Assembly: GCA_015207365.1 (NCBI GenBank)
Contig: JADEXA010000028.1
Coordinates: 22,086-86,085 of the forward strand
Length of the DNA stretch: 64,000 bases
Source: Vacuolonema iberomarrocanum LEGE 07170
GTDB taxonomy: Bacteria; Cyanobacteriota; Cyanobacteriia; Elainellales; Elainellaceae
Direction: 5' to 3'
The notes under the pieces are model-generated. The model saw nothing but the letters and a program-made list of their open reading frames with translations, was not told where the DNA came from and ran no database searches. Positions 52,374 through 61,523 of this stretch are shown in pieces. Position numbers and translations under genes: made by a program. Each line of letters opens with the position of its first letter. Within the stretch, counting starts at the first letter, position 1.

Positions 52374-53836
52374 GCAGGCTTCATCCTTGGGCCGCCGCTG
52401 GCCTCGCTGTTGGCCTGGGTCTGTTGGGGCTGGGGCTAGAGAGTGGGCGATCGCCCCTCCATGCCGCAACCCTCTGCCCCACTGACCTGGCTCCCGCAAT
52501 TGATCAGATTTTGAATACCCAACCGGCTCAACGAGCCCAGTGGGGCATTCTGGTCGCGCCTCTGGAGGGAGGCGAACCGCTCTATGCATTAGATGCAGAG
52601 CGATTTTTCATCCCGGCCTCGAATGTCAAGCTGTTGGTGACAGCCGCGGCTCTCACCCACTTTGGAGCCGACCACCAAGTCTCCACGACGGTGTATGCCG
52701 AACCCAGCGAGGGTGAAACGGTGCTGCGCGTTGTAGGGCAAGGCGATCCAAGCCTGAACGATGCATCGCTACAGTTCCTGGCCCAGCAAGTGCAGAGGCA
52801 AGTTCCCAACGGAATCGATCGCCTCATTGTCGATGACACGTACTTTGGGGGAGATGCCATCAACCCCAATTGGGAATGGGAAGACCTCCAGGCGGGCTAC
52901 GGGCCTCCGGTCAATAGCCTAATGCTGAACTTGAATGAGATGCGGCTGGACTTAATACCCCAGCAGGTGGGACACCCGCTAGGCATCCTTTTTGCAATTC
53001 CTGGAGACGGAGTGGAGTGGCAAATCCAAAATTTTTCAACAACCGTACCGGCGGGAGAGGCACCCGAGCGAACCTGGATTGTGCAGGATGGCCAGCGGCA
53101 AATCCTCCAAATTCACGGACAACTCCAGGCTGGCGGTGAGCCATTGGAAACGGCGATCGCTGTTCCCAATCCCACTCAGCGCTTTCTGCGCCAGTTTGAG
53201 GGGGCGTTGCAGCAGACGGGGGTGACGGTTCGGCAGATGGAAATTGCATCGGAACCTGGTCAGGCAAGGGGAGCGGCGATCGCCCAACTACCCTCGCCTC
53301 CGTTCATCAACCTGATTACTGAGGCCAACACCCACAGCGAGAACCTCTACGCCGAAGCGCTCCTCCACCACATTGGGGCATCCCTCGCCCGCCCCCAAAC
53401 CTCTACTCTTGAGGCGGGGCTGGCCGGTAGCGAACCGATTCTCGCTACCCTCGGCGTTAACCCAGATAGCATTGCCCTTGCGGATGGATCGGGGTTGGCG
53501 CGGAAAAACCTAGCCACCCCCAGCGCCTTTGTGGCGACATTGCAAGGGATGCACCGCAGTCCCAATGCCGCTGCTTTTCGGCAGTCGCTGGCGATCGCAG
53601 GCCGCACCGGAACCCTGCGCAATCGCTTTCGGGATACCCCCGTGCAGGGTAGGTTGTCCGCCAAGACCGGGGCACTGAGTGGGGTTGCGGCCCTATCCGG
53701 CTATCTCGATCCACCCAACCATCCGCCCCTCGTGGTCAGCATCCTCGTCAATCACTTCGACCAGGCGGTGCGCGAAATTCGCCCCAGCATGGATGAGATT
53801 GTGCTACGGCTTGCAGATTTGCAGCCCTGCCCTTGA
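52370..53836 (+). CDS. dacB: D-alanyl-D-alanine carboxypeptidase/endopeptidase (PBP4)
   Basis: Class C penicillin-binding protein that trims or cleaves peptidoglycan cross-links in the periplasm. 488 residues. A signal sequence covers residues 8-33 (AAAGLAVGLGLLGLGLESG). The serine nucleophile is in SNVK (Ser84-xx-Lys87), the second motif is SEN in TEANTHSENLYAEALL, and the third is KTG in LSAKTGALSGVAALSGYL. GRTGTLRNRF also fits. Start coupled to the FIST gene by a 4-bp overlap. Length is normal. Confidence 0.94.
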   Translation: MSRLHPWAAAGLAVGLGLLGLGLESGRSPLHAATLCPTDLAPAIDQILNTQPAQRAQWGILVAPLEGGEPLYALDAERFFIPASNVKLLVTAAALTHFGADHQVSTTVYAEPSEGETVLRVVGQGDPSLNDASLQFLAQQVQRQVPNGIDRLIVDDTYFGGDAINPNWEWEDLQAGYGPPVNSLMLNLNEMRLDLIPQQVGHPLGILFAIPGDGVEWQIQNFSTTVPAGEAPERTWIVQDGQRQILQIHGQLQAGGEPLETAIAVPNPTQRFLRQFEGALQQTGVTVRQMEIASEPGQARGAAIAQLPSPPFINLITEANTHSENLYAEALLHHIGASLARPQTSTLEAGLAGSEPILATLGVNPDSIALADGSGLARKNLATPSAFVATLQGMHRSPNAAAFRQSLAIAGRTGTLRNRFRDTPVQGRLSAKTGALSGVAALSGYLDPPNHPPLVVSILVNHFDQAVREIRPSMDEIVLRLADLQPCP

Positions 53837-53860
53837 ACGCAAGCCAAACCCGATCAGTGA

Positions 53861-53959
53861 TATCAAATCCGGTCAAATAGCCGTAAAACCCAAATATCGT
53901 TTGCGCTCGCTGTTGCAGCGGGCACAAACGATATTTGGGTTCTCCAACCAGATTTGATA
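53861..53959. repeat. MITE-like element, family E (copy E2)
   Basis: Ends TATCAAATCCGG and CCAGATTTGATA, with the stem ACCCAAATATCGTTTGCGCT and complement. Compared with E1, paired changes on both arms keep the stem. TGA precedes it and TGG follows, so the duplication is decayed. It lies between two convergent genes. Confidence 0.88.
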
Positions 53960-54020
53960 TGGGTTGAAACTCTTGTGCTGCTAGAGTTTCAACTCACTGG
54001 TGGGATTTGATGGAGTGGGG

Positions 54021-55076
54021 TTAGCGGCGGGTTGTCAGCCGGGGAGATGGGCTGCGAGCCGACGACGATTGCCCAACAACTTCTCGAACACGGTAGATAG
54101 GCCGTCCCTGAGATTCGTGATAGGTACGCATGGCGATTTCTGCCATCAGCCCCAGGCTCAGCAACTGCACCCCAGTCAAGAAAAGAACCACCGCCAGAAT
54201 CAGCAGGGGGCGATCGCCAATACTCTGGCCTAATCCCAACTTCAGAAATGAGAGGTAGCCCCCCAACGCAATTCCTAAAACCATCGAAATCAGGCCAAAC
54301 AGCCCAAACACATGCATGGGGCGGGTCAAAAACTTTTTGATGAAGGCGATGGTGAATAAATCCATCACCACACGAAAGGTACGCCCCAGCCCATATTTGC
54401 TTTCCCCAAACTGTCGTGCATGGTGACGCACGGGGACTTCCGTAATCCGTGCCCCTTCGATGAAGGCCAGGGCAGGCAGGAAGCGATGCAACTCCCCATA
54501 GAGGTTCATGTCCATCACAAGCTCGGCACGATAAGCCTTGAGGGAACAGCCATAGTCATGCAACCGTACCCCTGTCACCCAGCCAATGAGGGCGTTGGCC
54601 ATCTTAGAAGGAAGGAGCCGAGTGAGGGGGGCATCTTGACGCTCTTTTCGCCAGCCGCTCACCAGGTCGTACCCCTCCTGCAATTTCTCTACCACCATGG
54701 GAATATCGCGGGGGTCATTCTGCAAATCCCCATCCAGCGTCACAATCACTTCGCCCTGAGAAAAGTGAAAGCCTGCGGCCATCGCGGCCGTTTGTCCATA
54801 GTTGCGCCGTAGCAGCACCGCTCGCAGATTGGGATGAGTCTGTACCATCTTCCGCAACAAATCGGTGGAGCCATCGCGGGAGCCATCATCCACACAGATA
54901 ATTTCGTAGCGCCAGGCGGTTTCCTTGAGGGCAATGGCGATCGCATCTACCAACTGTGGCAAGCTCTCCACCTCGTTGTAGATGGGAACAACAACAGACA
55001 GATCGAGCGATCGCACCTCGGTAGCACCGGGCAGTGTCTCGACAAACGTAGGAACAGACGGCAACGACGAATCCAT
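54021..55076 (-). CDS. Glycosyltransferase family 2, polyprenyl-phosphate type
   Basis: A 351-residue GT2 enzyme of the DPM1/GtrB group, which makes a polyprenyl-phosphate sugar donor. The catalytic domain has LSVVVPIYNEVESLPQLVDAI (near residue 26), EIICVDDGSRDGSTDLL (near 58), EVIVTLDGDLQNDPRDIP (near 109) and DYGCSLKAYRAELV (near 175). Two C-terminal helices (VFGLFGLISMVLGIALGGYL and PLLILAVVLFLTGVQLLSLGLMAEI) anchor it. It could feed the membrane GT39-type enzyme at 29772-31370, but this is inference. Confidence 0.91.
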   Translation of the reverse strand: MDSSLPSVPTFVETLPGATEVRSLDLSVVVPIYNEVESLPQLVDAIAIALKETAWRYEIICVDDGSRDGSTDLLRKMVQTHPNLRAVLLRRNYGQTAAMAAGFHFSQGEVIVTLDGDLQNDPRDIPMVVEKLQEGYDLVSGWRKERQDAPLTRLLPSKMANALIGWVTGVRLHDYGCSLKAYRAELVMDMNLYGELHRFLPALAFIEGARITEVPVRHHARQFGESKYGLGRTFRVVMDLFTIAFIKKFLTRPMHVFGLFGLISMVLGIALGGYLSFLKLGLGQSIGDRPLLILAVVLFLTGVQLLSLGLMAEIAMRTYHESQGRPIYRVREVVGQSSSARSPSPRLTTRR

Positions 55077-55213
55077 AACAGGCGAGAAAAAAAGACAATG
55101 ACGGACGAAAAAAAGACAATCTTCATTAAACCGAAGAACTGAGCAGATGGATATAGGGGTGTGTCAGGTTCCGGGAGCTGAACAGTTGTGCGATGGTGGC
55201 CGCCATATCCAGT

Positions 55214-56266
55214 TTACTGATTGGGTGGGGTTTTCAGGGGAGGTTCGGGTGAATCGGGTGGATCAGTCTGGGGATGTCGTTGGCTAACCAGCCAGGCTCC
55301 AGCGGCACCGATCGCCTCTGCCAGGGTACTGATCAGGCGATAGCACGCCACTGTGCTAAGGATCACAGCGGGGGGAAAACTGGGAGGCAGGAGGGCGATC
55401 GCCGTGGCCTCAAACACACCAATGCCCCCCGGCGCACCCGGCACGACCAGCCCCAGCAACCAGGCAAAGCTGAAGGCACTGATCACGGGCAACACCTGAG
55501 CGGGCGGGATAACAGTAAAGGCCAGCATAATCCAGAGAAATCCCAGCCCCCGCAACGCTAGAAAGATCAGCTCCCCCAGGAGCGGCATCCATGGATAGCG
55601 CTGCAGCCCGAACGTTCGCAGGGCAAGGGATGCGGCTTCATCCTGTGCCTTTTTGCGGCTGAGGCGCTGCACCGCAGGGTTGAGCAACCGGGGGTGGACG
55701 AGCGCTAGGGCGATCGCCAAACTGCCCAACTGCAGTCCCCAGCCAATGTGCTGAATGCCCATCAACCCCACCATCAAGGCAGCGGCGGCCATCAATAACG
55801 GCTCCAGCACAACGCTGACGATGGCGATCGCTAGCTCAACTCCCCGCCCTGTCACGGCTGACACGCGTCCATAGAAGTGCCACACATTTCCCGGCAGGTA
55901 CTTGGCAATGTTAGTGATGAGATAGGTGCGGATGCTCCACCCTGCGCTAACGGATTCTCCCAATTCGCGCAAAATCCAGCCCCATACCCATCCCGTCCAG
56001 ATATGGGCGCAGGTGGTGGTCAGCAGGGCGATCGCCAGCCATCCTCCATCTTCAGCATCCAGCCGAATCGCGGCGACCTCCCGCCAGTGCTGCCGAAAGG
56101 TGCTAATCAGAAAAAACAACGCCGCCCCCAAAATCAGCCAGCGAAGATAGGGTTTGAGCCGTTTGAGCAAAATGAAGGTGCCTCGTCGGTTACCACTGAT
56201 CGCCGTCGCGTTTAGGGTCAAGCTCTTGCAGTAGAATAAACCGCCAGAGGAGACCGAAAAAAACAC
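55214..56266 (-). CDS. Lysylphosphatidylglycerol synthase TM-region family protein
   Basis: A flippase-like integral membrane protein of the UPF0104 type (MprF TM-domain fold), with about eight helices. Landmarks: LRWLILGAALFFLISTFRQHW, TYLITNIAKYLPGNVWHFYGRVSAV (the IAKYLPGNVWH segment is the family signature) and FAWLLGLVVPGAPGGIGVFEATAIALL. Catalytic LPG synthase residues are absent. It may move a lipid-linked sugar across the membrane. The start may be the GTG at 56266, or more likely a TTG at 56170 that gives MLKRLKPYLRWL, the usual N-terminus. Confidence 0.85.
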   Translation of the reverse strand: MFFSVSSGGLFYCKSLTLNATAISGNRRGTFILLKRLKPYLRWLILGAALFFLISTFRQHWREVAAIRLDAEDGGWLAIALLTTTCAHIWTGWVWGWILRELGESVSAGWSIRTYLITNIAKYLPGNVWHFYGRVSAVTGRGVELAIAIVSVVLEPLLMAAAALMVGLMGIQHIGWGLQLGSLAIALALVHPRLLNPAVQRLSRKKAQDEAASLALRTFGLQRYPWMPLLGELIFLALRGLGFLWIMLAFTVIPPAQVLPVISAFSFAWLLGLVVPGAPGGIGVFEATAIALLPPSFPPAVILSTVACYRLISTLAEAIGAAGAWLVSQRHPQTDPPDSPEPPLKTPPNQ

Positions 56267-56358
56267 TACCCTTATTCTTATGAAAAAGCCAACAAGCGGT
56301 AAAATTAGATGCCGATTGTTCTACCCAAAGTCCACAACGATTCAATCAACAGAGATTC

Positions 56359-56919
56359 ATGATTTCCAGCAATGACTTTCGTACCGGTGTGAGCATCGTG
56401 CTAGACGGCTCGGTGTGGCGTGTGATTGAGTTTCTGCATGTAAAACCCGGTAAAGGTTCTGCCTTTGTTCGTACTAAGCTCAAGAGCGTACAAACCGGAA
56501 ACACTGTGGAACGGACCTTCCGCGCTGGGGAAACGGTTCCTCAAGCCATCCTGGAAAAGCGGACGATGCAACATACCTATAAAGATGGGCCTGACTACGT
56601 TTTCATGGATATGGAAACCTACGAAGAAGGGCGGCTGACCGAGGATCAAATTGGCGATCGCGTCAAATACCTCAAAGAAGGGATGGAAGCCAATGTTGTC
56701 CGTTGGGAAGAACAGGTGCTCGAAGTGGAACTGCCCAACTCGGTTGTTTTGGAAGTGACCCAGACAGATCCGGGGGTCAAAGGAGACACGGCAACGGGAG
56801 GCACCAAGCCTGCCACGGTGGAAACGGGAGCAATGGTCATGGTTCCGCTATTCATCACCATTGGCGAAAAGATCAAAATTGATACGCGCAACGACTCGTA
56901 TCTGGGTCGAGAGAACTAA
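56359..56919 (+). CDS. efp: Elongation factor P
   Basis: Helps ribosomes through polyproline stretches. 186 residues. Domain I has HVKPGKGSAFVRTKLK with the tip Lys32. Domains II-III include YVFMDMETYEEG and the C-terminal signature TGAMVMVPLFITIGEKIKIDTRND. The region before the ATG has AACAGAG. It precedes accB on the same strand by about 185 bp, the standard cyanobacterial arrangement. Confidence 0.98.
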   Translation: MISSNDFRTGVSIVLDGSVWRVIEFLHVKPGKGSAFVRTKLKSVQTGNTVERTFRAGETVPQAILEKRTMQHTYKDGPDYVFMDMETYEEGRLTEDQIGDRVKYLKEGMEANVVRWEEQVLEVELPNSVVLEVTQTDPGVKGDTATGGTKPATVETGAMVMVPLFITIGEKIKIDTRNDSYLGREN

Positions 56920-57104
56920 GGCGATCGCTCATGCCCTCAGGGTAGGTATGGGCGATGGGGCTTTTTACTATGGATGGCTTGCCACCCATCTCTAAGCCAT
57001 CTCAGAGGAGTGATGCTGAGGTTCCTCTACCTTAGTTCTGGCTTCATTTTCAAGCCTCTTCTGAACTACCCTGAGCAAATGCTTAGTGAACTGGCGGGTA
57101 CGAC

Positions 57105-57593
57105 GTGGAATTGAATTGGCTCGAATTGCGAGAGTTACTGTCAGCGATGAACCAGACGGACATCGCCGAACTCAGTCTGAAAGGCAGTGACTTTGAATTG
57201 ACCATTCGCCGGGGTGCAGGCGGCGCTGCCGTCTCGTCCAATGGCTCGGATCTAACGGTCTTGCCTTCCGCTACCACGATTTCGTCCCCGCCAGCGCCTC
57301 AACCAACCCAAGCTCCTCCCCCCGCTGCCACCCCTCACGCCACCAACGATCGCCTGGTCGATGTCGTCGCCCCCGTCGTGGGGACCTTCTACCGCGCACC
57401 CGGCCCCGATGAAGAGGCATTTGTGAATACGGGCGATCGCATCCGCACCGGACAGGTAGTCTGCATCATCGAAGCAATGAAAATTATGAACGAGATCGAG
57501 GCGGAGGTTGCGGGCGAAGTAGTAGAGATCCTCGCAGAAGATGCAGAACCTGTGGAGTTTGGCCAGGTTTTGATGCGCGTCAATCCAGCATAG
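57105..57593 (+). CDS. accB: Biotin carboxyl carrier protein of acetyl-CoA carboxylase
   Basis: Carries the biotin that transfers carboxyl groups in the first step of fatty-acid synthesis. 162 residues. The N-terminal helical region (ELNWLELRELLSAMNQTDI) is followed by a Pro/Ala-rich linker (residues 60-80) and the biotinyl domain with IEAMKIMNEIEAE, biotinylated at Lys126. The start is GTG at 57105. Adjacent to efp, as in other cyanobacteria. Confidence 0.97.
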   Translation: MELNWLELRELLSAMNQTDIAELSLKGSDFELTIRRGAGGAAVSSNGSDLTVLPSATTISSPPAPQPTQAPPPAATPHATNDRLVDVVAPVVGTFYRAPGPDEEAFVNTGDRIRTGQVVCIIEAMKIMNEIEAEVAGEVVEILAEDAEPVEFGQVLMRVNPA

Positions 57594-57716
57594 GAAACCG
57601 CGAAGCCGTAGGGGTTGTAGAACAAATCATCTCCTCAAGCAGCAAGACTGAGCATGAATTGCCCAGCATGTAGGGTGTGCCCGCTATAGTTCAAGACTAA
57701 ACAACTGATTTGCTGT

Positions 57717-57822
57717 TAAGTAGCTCGGCATGATGAAAAACCAGACTCTAAAAACCTGTGCCGCCCGCAGCGCGGGTGGCACAGGTTTTTAGAGTTTTAG
57801 GTTTAATTGCACTTGCCAACTT
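57717..57822. repeat. MITE-like element, family C (copy C2), replacing the end of a Uma2 gene
   Basis: Left TAAGTAGCTCGGCATGATG and right TTTAATTGCACTTGCCAACT with the stem AAAACCTGTGCCGCCCGC and complement. Same architecture as C1. The right part is translated as the last residues (SWQVQLNLKL) of the broken Uma2 gene and supplies its stop codon. Confidence 0.88.
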
Positions 57823-58493
57823 AGTTGGAGATTGAACTCGGCCAGTGCAGGGGATGTAACAACCTGATCATCCTGAAACTGATCAGCCTCTTCATACCGC
57901 TCTCCTTGCAAATGCAATACCGTAATGCACTGAAGCGATGGGTCAATGAGCCAGAATTCTTCGATGCCCCGCTGTTCGTACTGGGCCTGTTTGCGATCGT
58001 AATCCCGTTGGCGATTGGATTTTCCAGGGCTGACGACCTCTACAACGAGCCGTGGTGGTGGCATATCGCGTGTCACAGTAAGCCGCCGCTCCACAAGAGG
58101 CAAATGCTCCGGTTTCAATACCACAAGGTCGGGAAAGCGCGTTCGAGCATCTCGCGTTTGCACAACAGGGACTTCCACTTCACATTTTCCGGGACGCACC
58201 AAAGGGAAAGGCACACCTGCCTGCACCAGCAGAAGAAATATAGCGCCATGCGCGTTAGTTAAGTACGGTTGTGTGGGGCGCGGCGCGCCCCACACAACCG
58301 TTGCTGTGCTTAATGCGGTTGCACACCGCTATAGCTTGTTGGCGATCGCATTGCTCACCCCAAATTCTGGTGGCAATTCCACTATCTCCCCATCCACAAA
58401 CGCACACCGACCTTCCGGCAAACCTAGCCGCACCCAGTCCTCCGCATCCAACTGGAGATAGTCTTCAAACGTCATCTTGACTGTTCGTAACAT
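57789..58493 (-). pseudogene. Uma2 family gene split by a MITE
   Basis: Starts MLRTVKMTFEDYLQLDAEDW (58493, or the ATG six codons later), and reads through GEIVELPPEFGVSNAIANKL, then meets TAG inside element A4. After A4 it resumes as LLLVQAGVPFPLVRPGKCEV..., with FPDLVVLKPEHLPLVERR, LVVEVVSPGKSNRQRDYDRKQAQYEQRGIEEFWLIDP, the Uma2 core. Removing A4 and one TA (93 bp) joins NKL to FLLLVQAG in frame, giving about 203 residues. The C-terminus is also replaced by element C2. Expressed fragments starting inside A4 cannot be excluded. Confidence 0.93.
58241..58331. mobile_element. MITE-like element, family A (copy A4), inserted in a Uma2 gene
   Basis: 91 bp with TAGCG / CGCTA ends, flanked by TA on both sides (58239-58240 and 58332-58333). 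The stem GGTTGTGTGGGGCGCG pairs perfectly with its complement. Because the host gene is readable on both sides, the boundaries and the TA duplication are certain to the base. TA duplication is the mark of IS630/Tc1-mariner transposition. Confidence 0.95.
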
Positions 58494-58743
58494 GACATTT
58501 ACCGATTGCCGCTGTAGCTAATTATCCACCGCTTTGCTTGATTGGGTAAAACGGATGATCGCACTCTTCAAATCCAAATCCTTTTACAAACCCAAATCCT
58601 TTCTTAACCCCAACTGGACATTCAACTATCGCCTGATATTATGCTTGCCATTCTTCTCCACCGGAGCATGAGGGTTAACGGTAGCTTTTGTAACCGTTTT
58701 GGCGATCGCGATTGCGGATAGTGGAGCAATCGAACCTTGATGA

Positions 58744-60198
58744 GTGAAACGAGCCGTGCAATTTCAGGATTACGACCCGGGGAATTTCTACGATGAGTTG
58801 TTTGTGGAATGTGGAAAGCCACGCCCGCAAGCGAAGACATTAATTGAACGCCTGTGCCAACTGTCGCTGGAGGATTTGCAACAGCGGCAGCAAATTGCTC
58901 AGAAAATGCTGTTCAAGCTAGGGGCAACGTTTAATGTCTACAGTGACAACGAGGGGACGGAGCGTATTCTGCCATTTGATGTCATTCCGCGCCTTGTGTC
59001 AGCATCAGACTGGGATTGGCTGGAGCGCGGCTTGAAGCAACGGATTCATGCACTCAATCTATTTCTTAACGACATTTACAGCGATCAGAAGATCCTCAAA
59101 GATGGCGTGATACCGCTGGATGTGGTGGAGTCGTCCAAGGGATTTTTGAATCCTTGCATGGAGCTGAAGCCACCCAAGGGGATTTGGTGCCATATCACAG
59201 GGACAGATCTGGTGCGCGATCGCGATGGCCAATGGTATGTGCTGGAAGATAACCTGCGCTGCCCGTCGGGGGTGTCCTATGTGCTGGAAAATCGGCGGGT
59301 GATGAAATCTACCTTCCCCAAGATTTTTAACCAGATGGATATCTTGCCCGTCGATGACTATCCCAGTAATTTGCTCGATACCCTGCTCAACCTGGCACCT
59401 GAAGGGTTGCCCGACCCAGTTGTGGCCGTGCTGACCCCCGGTGTCTACAACTCTGCCTACTTCGAGCATTCCTTCCTGGCGCAGCAGATGGGAGTGGAGT
59501 TGGTGGAAGGAAACGATCTGGTGGTGACCGATGGTTTCTTGCAAATGCGGACAACGAAAGGATTACAGCGCGTGGATGTGATGTATCGGCGGATTGATGA
59601 CGACTTCCTCGACCCCCAGGCGTTTCGCTCCGATTCGCTCCTGGGTATTCCCGGCATCATGGATGTCTATCGTCGCGGGCGGGTTGCCCTGGCCAATGCA
59701 CCGGGCTCTGGGGTGGCGGACGACAAGGTGATCTACGCCTATGTGCCCCAGATGATTCGCTATTACTTGGATGAGGATCAAATCATTCCCAATGTGCCCA
59801 CTTACCTATGTTGGCAGGAAAAGGACAAGGAGCATGTGCTAGCCAATTTGGACAAGTTGGTGGTGAAGTCAGCGAATGAGTCTGGTGGCTATGGCATGTT
59901 GATTGGCCCCCATGCGACCCCGGAAGATCGGGAGCTGTTTGCCCAGCGGATTGTCGAAAATCCCCGCAATTACATCGCTCAGCCAACGCTGACCCTATCT
60001 CGGATGCCGTCGTTGATGGATGATTGCATCGAAGGGTGTCATGTGGATCTCCGTCCCTACATCCTTTATGGCGACACCATTCATGTCAGCCCCGGGGGCT
60101 TTACCCGTGTGGCGCTTCGCAAAGGCTCTCTGGTGGTGAACTCCTCCCAGGGGGGCGGTGGCAAAGATACCTGGGTCATGGCTCCGGAGTCGAGGTGA
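58744..60198 (+). CDS. Circularly permuted ATP-grasp protein (DUF404/DUF407)
   Basis: Predicted ATP-dependent carboxylate-amine ligase of 484 residues. Landmarks are YDPGNFYDELFVECGKPRP (near 10), IWCHITGTDLVRDRDGQWYVLEDNLRCPSGVSYVLENR (near 140), VYNSAYFEHSFLAQQMGVELVEGNDL (near 235), GSGVADDKVIYAYVPQMIRYYL and KLVVKSANESGGYGMLIGP (near 370). First gene of the ATP-grasp / alpha-E / transglutaminase trio, predicted to make or process a small peptide or amide. GTG at 58744 or, closer to the usual MQFQ start, GTG at 58756. Confidence 0.92.
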   Translation: MKRAVQFQDYDPGNFYDELFVECGKPRPQAKTLIERLCQLSLEDLQQRQQIAQKMLFKLGATFNVYSDNEGTERILPFDVIPRLVSASDWDWLERGLKQRIHALNLFLNDIYSDQKILKDGVIPLDVVESSKGFLNPCMELKPPKGIWCHITGTDLVRDRDGQWYVLEDNLRCPSGVSYVLENRRVMKSTFPKIFNQMDILPVDDYPSNLLDTLLNLAPEGLPDPVVAVLTPGVYNSAYFEHSFLAQQMGVELVEGNDLVVTDGFLQMRTTKGLQRVDVMYRRIDDDFLDPQAFRSDSLLGIPGIMDVYRRGRVALANAPGSGVADDKVIYAYVPQMIRYYLDEDQIIPNVPTYLCWQEKDKEHVLANLDKLVVKSANESGGYGMLIGPHATPEDRELFAQRIVENPRNYIAQPTLTLSRMPSLMDDCIEGCHVDLRPYILYGDTIHVSPGGFTRVALRKGSLVVNSSQGGGGKDTWVMAPESR

Positions 60199-60539
60199 GC
60201 TGTTGTCGAGGCAACTGAGGGCAAGGGGGCGATCGCCCAAGGATATTACTGTATTTGGACGTTTTTTGATTCTCGCCACAACCCTGTTCTTTCTTCTAGG
60301 AAACTGTACTTTGCAAATTTCACTTTGGGCGATCGCCTTTACTCAACTTGGACAATTTGTTGCCTATTTGGACAGGGGACGGCTTCAAGCACAAGATTGG
60401 ATCAAAACATCCCTCTAACTCCAAAGATAATCATGCTGCCTCGAAGATTAGGGCTCCAAAACTGGATTTAGAAAACGGGATTTCAATCGATTCTCAAACC
60501 TCACCATCATTATCAATTTACCCTAACGAAAACGGTCTT
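60199..60539. other. Spacer between the ATP-grasp and alpha-E genes
   Basis: No gene of its own. The alpha-E frame stays open back to 60348, but the residues before 60540 do not look like the family. No hairpin or repeat seen. Confidence 0.45.
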
Positions 60540-61484
60540 ATGCTCAGTCGTGTTGCTGCTTCTATCTACTGGCTCACCCGCTATGTTGAACGGGCGGAAA
60601 ATATTGCCCGCTTTGTGGATGTCAATTTAAATTTACTGCTGGACTTGCCCATTGGGTTTCAACAACAATGGAAACCCCTTATCTTCACAACGGGGGATTA
60701 CAGCGTCTTTCAAGAACGATACGGTGAAGCAACCGCTGATAATGTGATCCAGTTCCTCACCTTCGATACCGAATATCCCAACTCCATCATTTCCTGTCTG
60801 CGCGCAGCCCGGGAAAATGCCCGAACGGTACGCGAAATCATTTCCTCGGAAATGTGGGAACAGGTCAACGACTTTTACTTTTTAGTGAAAGACGCGTCCC
60901 AGCAGCCTGTGTCAGAGTTTTCTGGGCTGTTTTCTCAGATCAAAATGTCGAGTCACCTGTTTGCAGGCATTATGGATGCCACCATGTCCCATAGCGAGGG
61001 CTGGCATTTTGGGCAGATTGGTCGCATGCTGGAGCGCGCCGACAAAACAGCGCGGATTCTGGATGTGAAGTACTTTATCTTGCTGCCATCGGTCAAGGAT
61101 GTGGGCAGTCCTCTAGACGAGCTGCAATGGATTGCGTTGCTGCGATCGGCCAGTGGCTACGAGATGTATCGCAAGCGGCAGCATCGGATCTTTCCTGAAG
61201 GCGTCGTGAAGTTTCTAGTGTTGGATCGGGAGTTCCCGCGCTCGGTGCAATTTTGCTTGTTGCAGGCGGAGCGATCGCTCTATCACATCACCGGAAACAG
61301 CCTAGGCACTTGGAGCAACTCTGCCGAACGAGCGATGGGGCGGGTTCGCGCCGAAATGGAATTTATCACCATCGAGGAAATTGTTCAGCAAGGCTTGCAT
61401 GAGTTTCTCGATCAGACCCAGAGTGCTTTGAACAATGTCGGGGATAAAATCTACGAAACGTTCATTGCCTACGAAACCGTGTAG
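60540..61484 (+). CDS. Alpha-E domain protein (DUF403)
   Basis: A 314-residue all-helical protein beginning MLSRVAASIYWLTRYVERAE, the family's N-terminal signature. Further landmarks are CLRAARENARTVREIISSEMWEQVNDFY (near 88), GWHFGQIGRMLERADKTARILDVKYF (near 156) and FLVLDREFPRSVQFCLLQAERSL (near 223). Alpha-E proteins occur with the permuted ATP-grasp enzyme and a transglutaminase, and are sometimes fused to the former; their own chemistry is not known. Start chosen at the conserved MLSRVA. Confidence 0.93.
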   Translation: MLSRVAASIYWLTRYVERAENIARFVDVNLNLLLDLPIGFQQQWKPLIFTTGDYSVFQERYGEATADNVIQFLTFDTEYPNSIISCLRAARENARTVREIISSEMWEQVNDFYFLVKDASQQPVSEFSGLFSQIKMSSHLFAGIMDATMSHSEGWHFGQIGRMLERADKTARILDVKYFILLPSVKDVGSPLDELQWIALLRSASGYEMYRKRQHRIFPEGVVKFLVLDREFPRSVQFCLLQAERSLYHITGNSLGTWSNSAERAMGRVRAEMEFITIEEIVQQGLHEFLDQTQSALNNVGDKIYETFIAYETV

Positions 61485-61523
61485 TCTGCTAATGCGACCA
61501 AGCTAGGTTTTGTTTCCCTCTCA

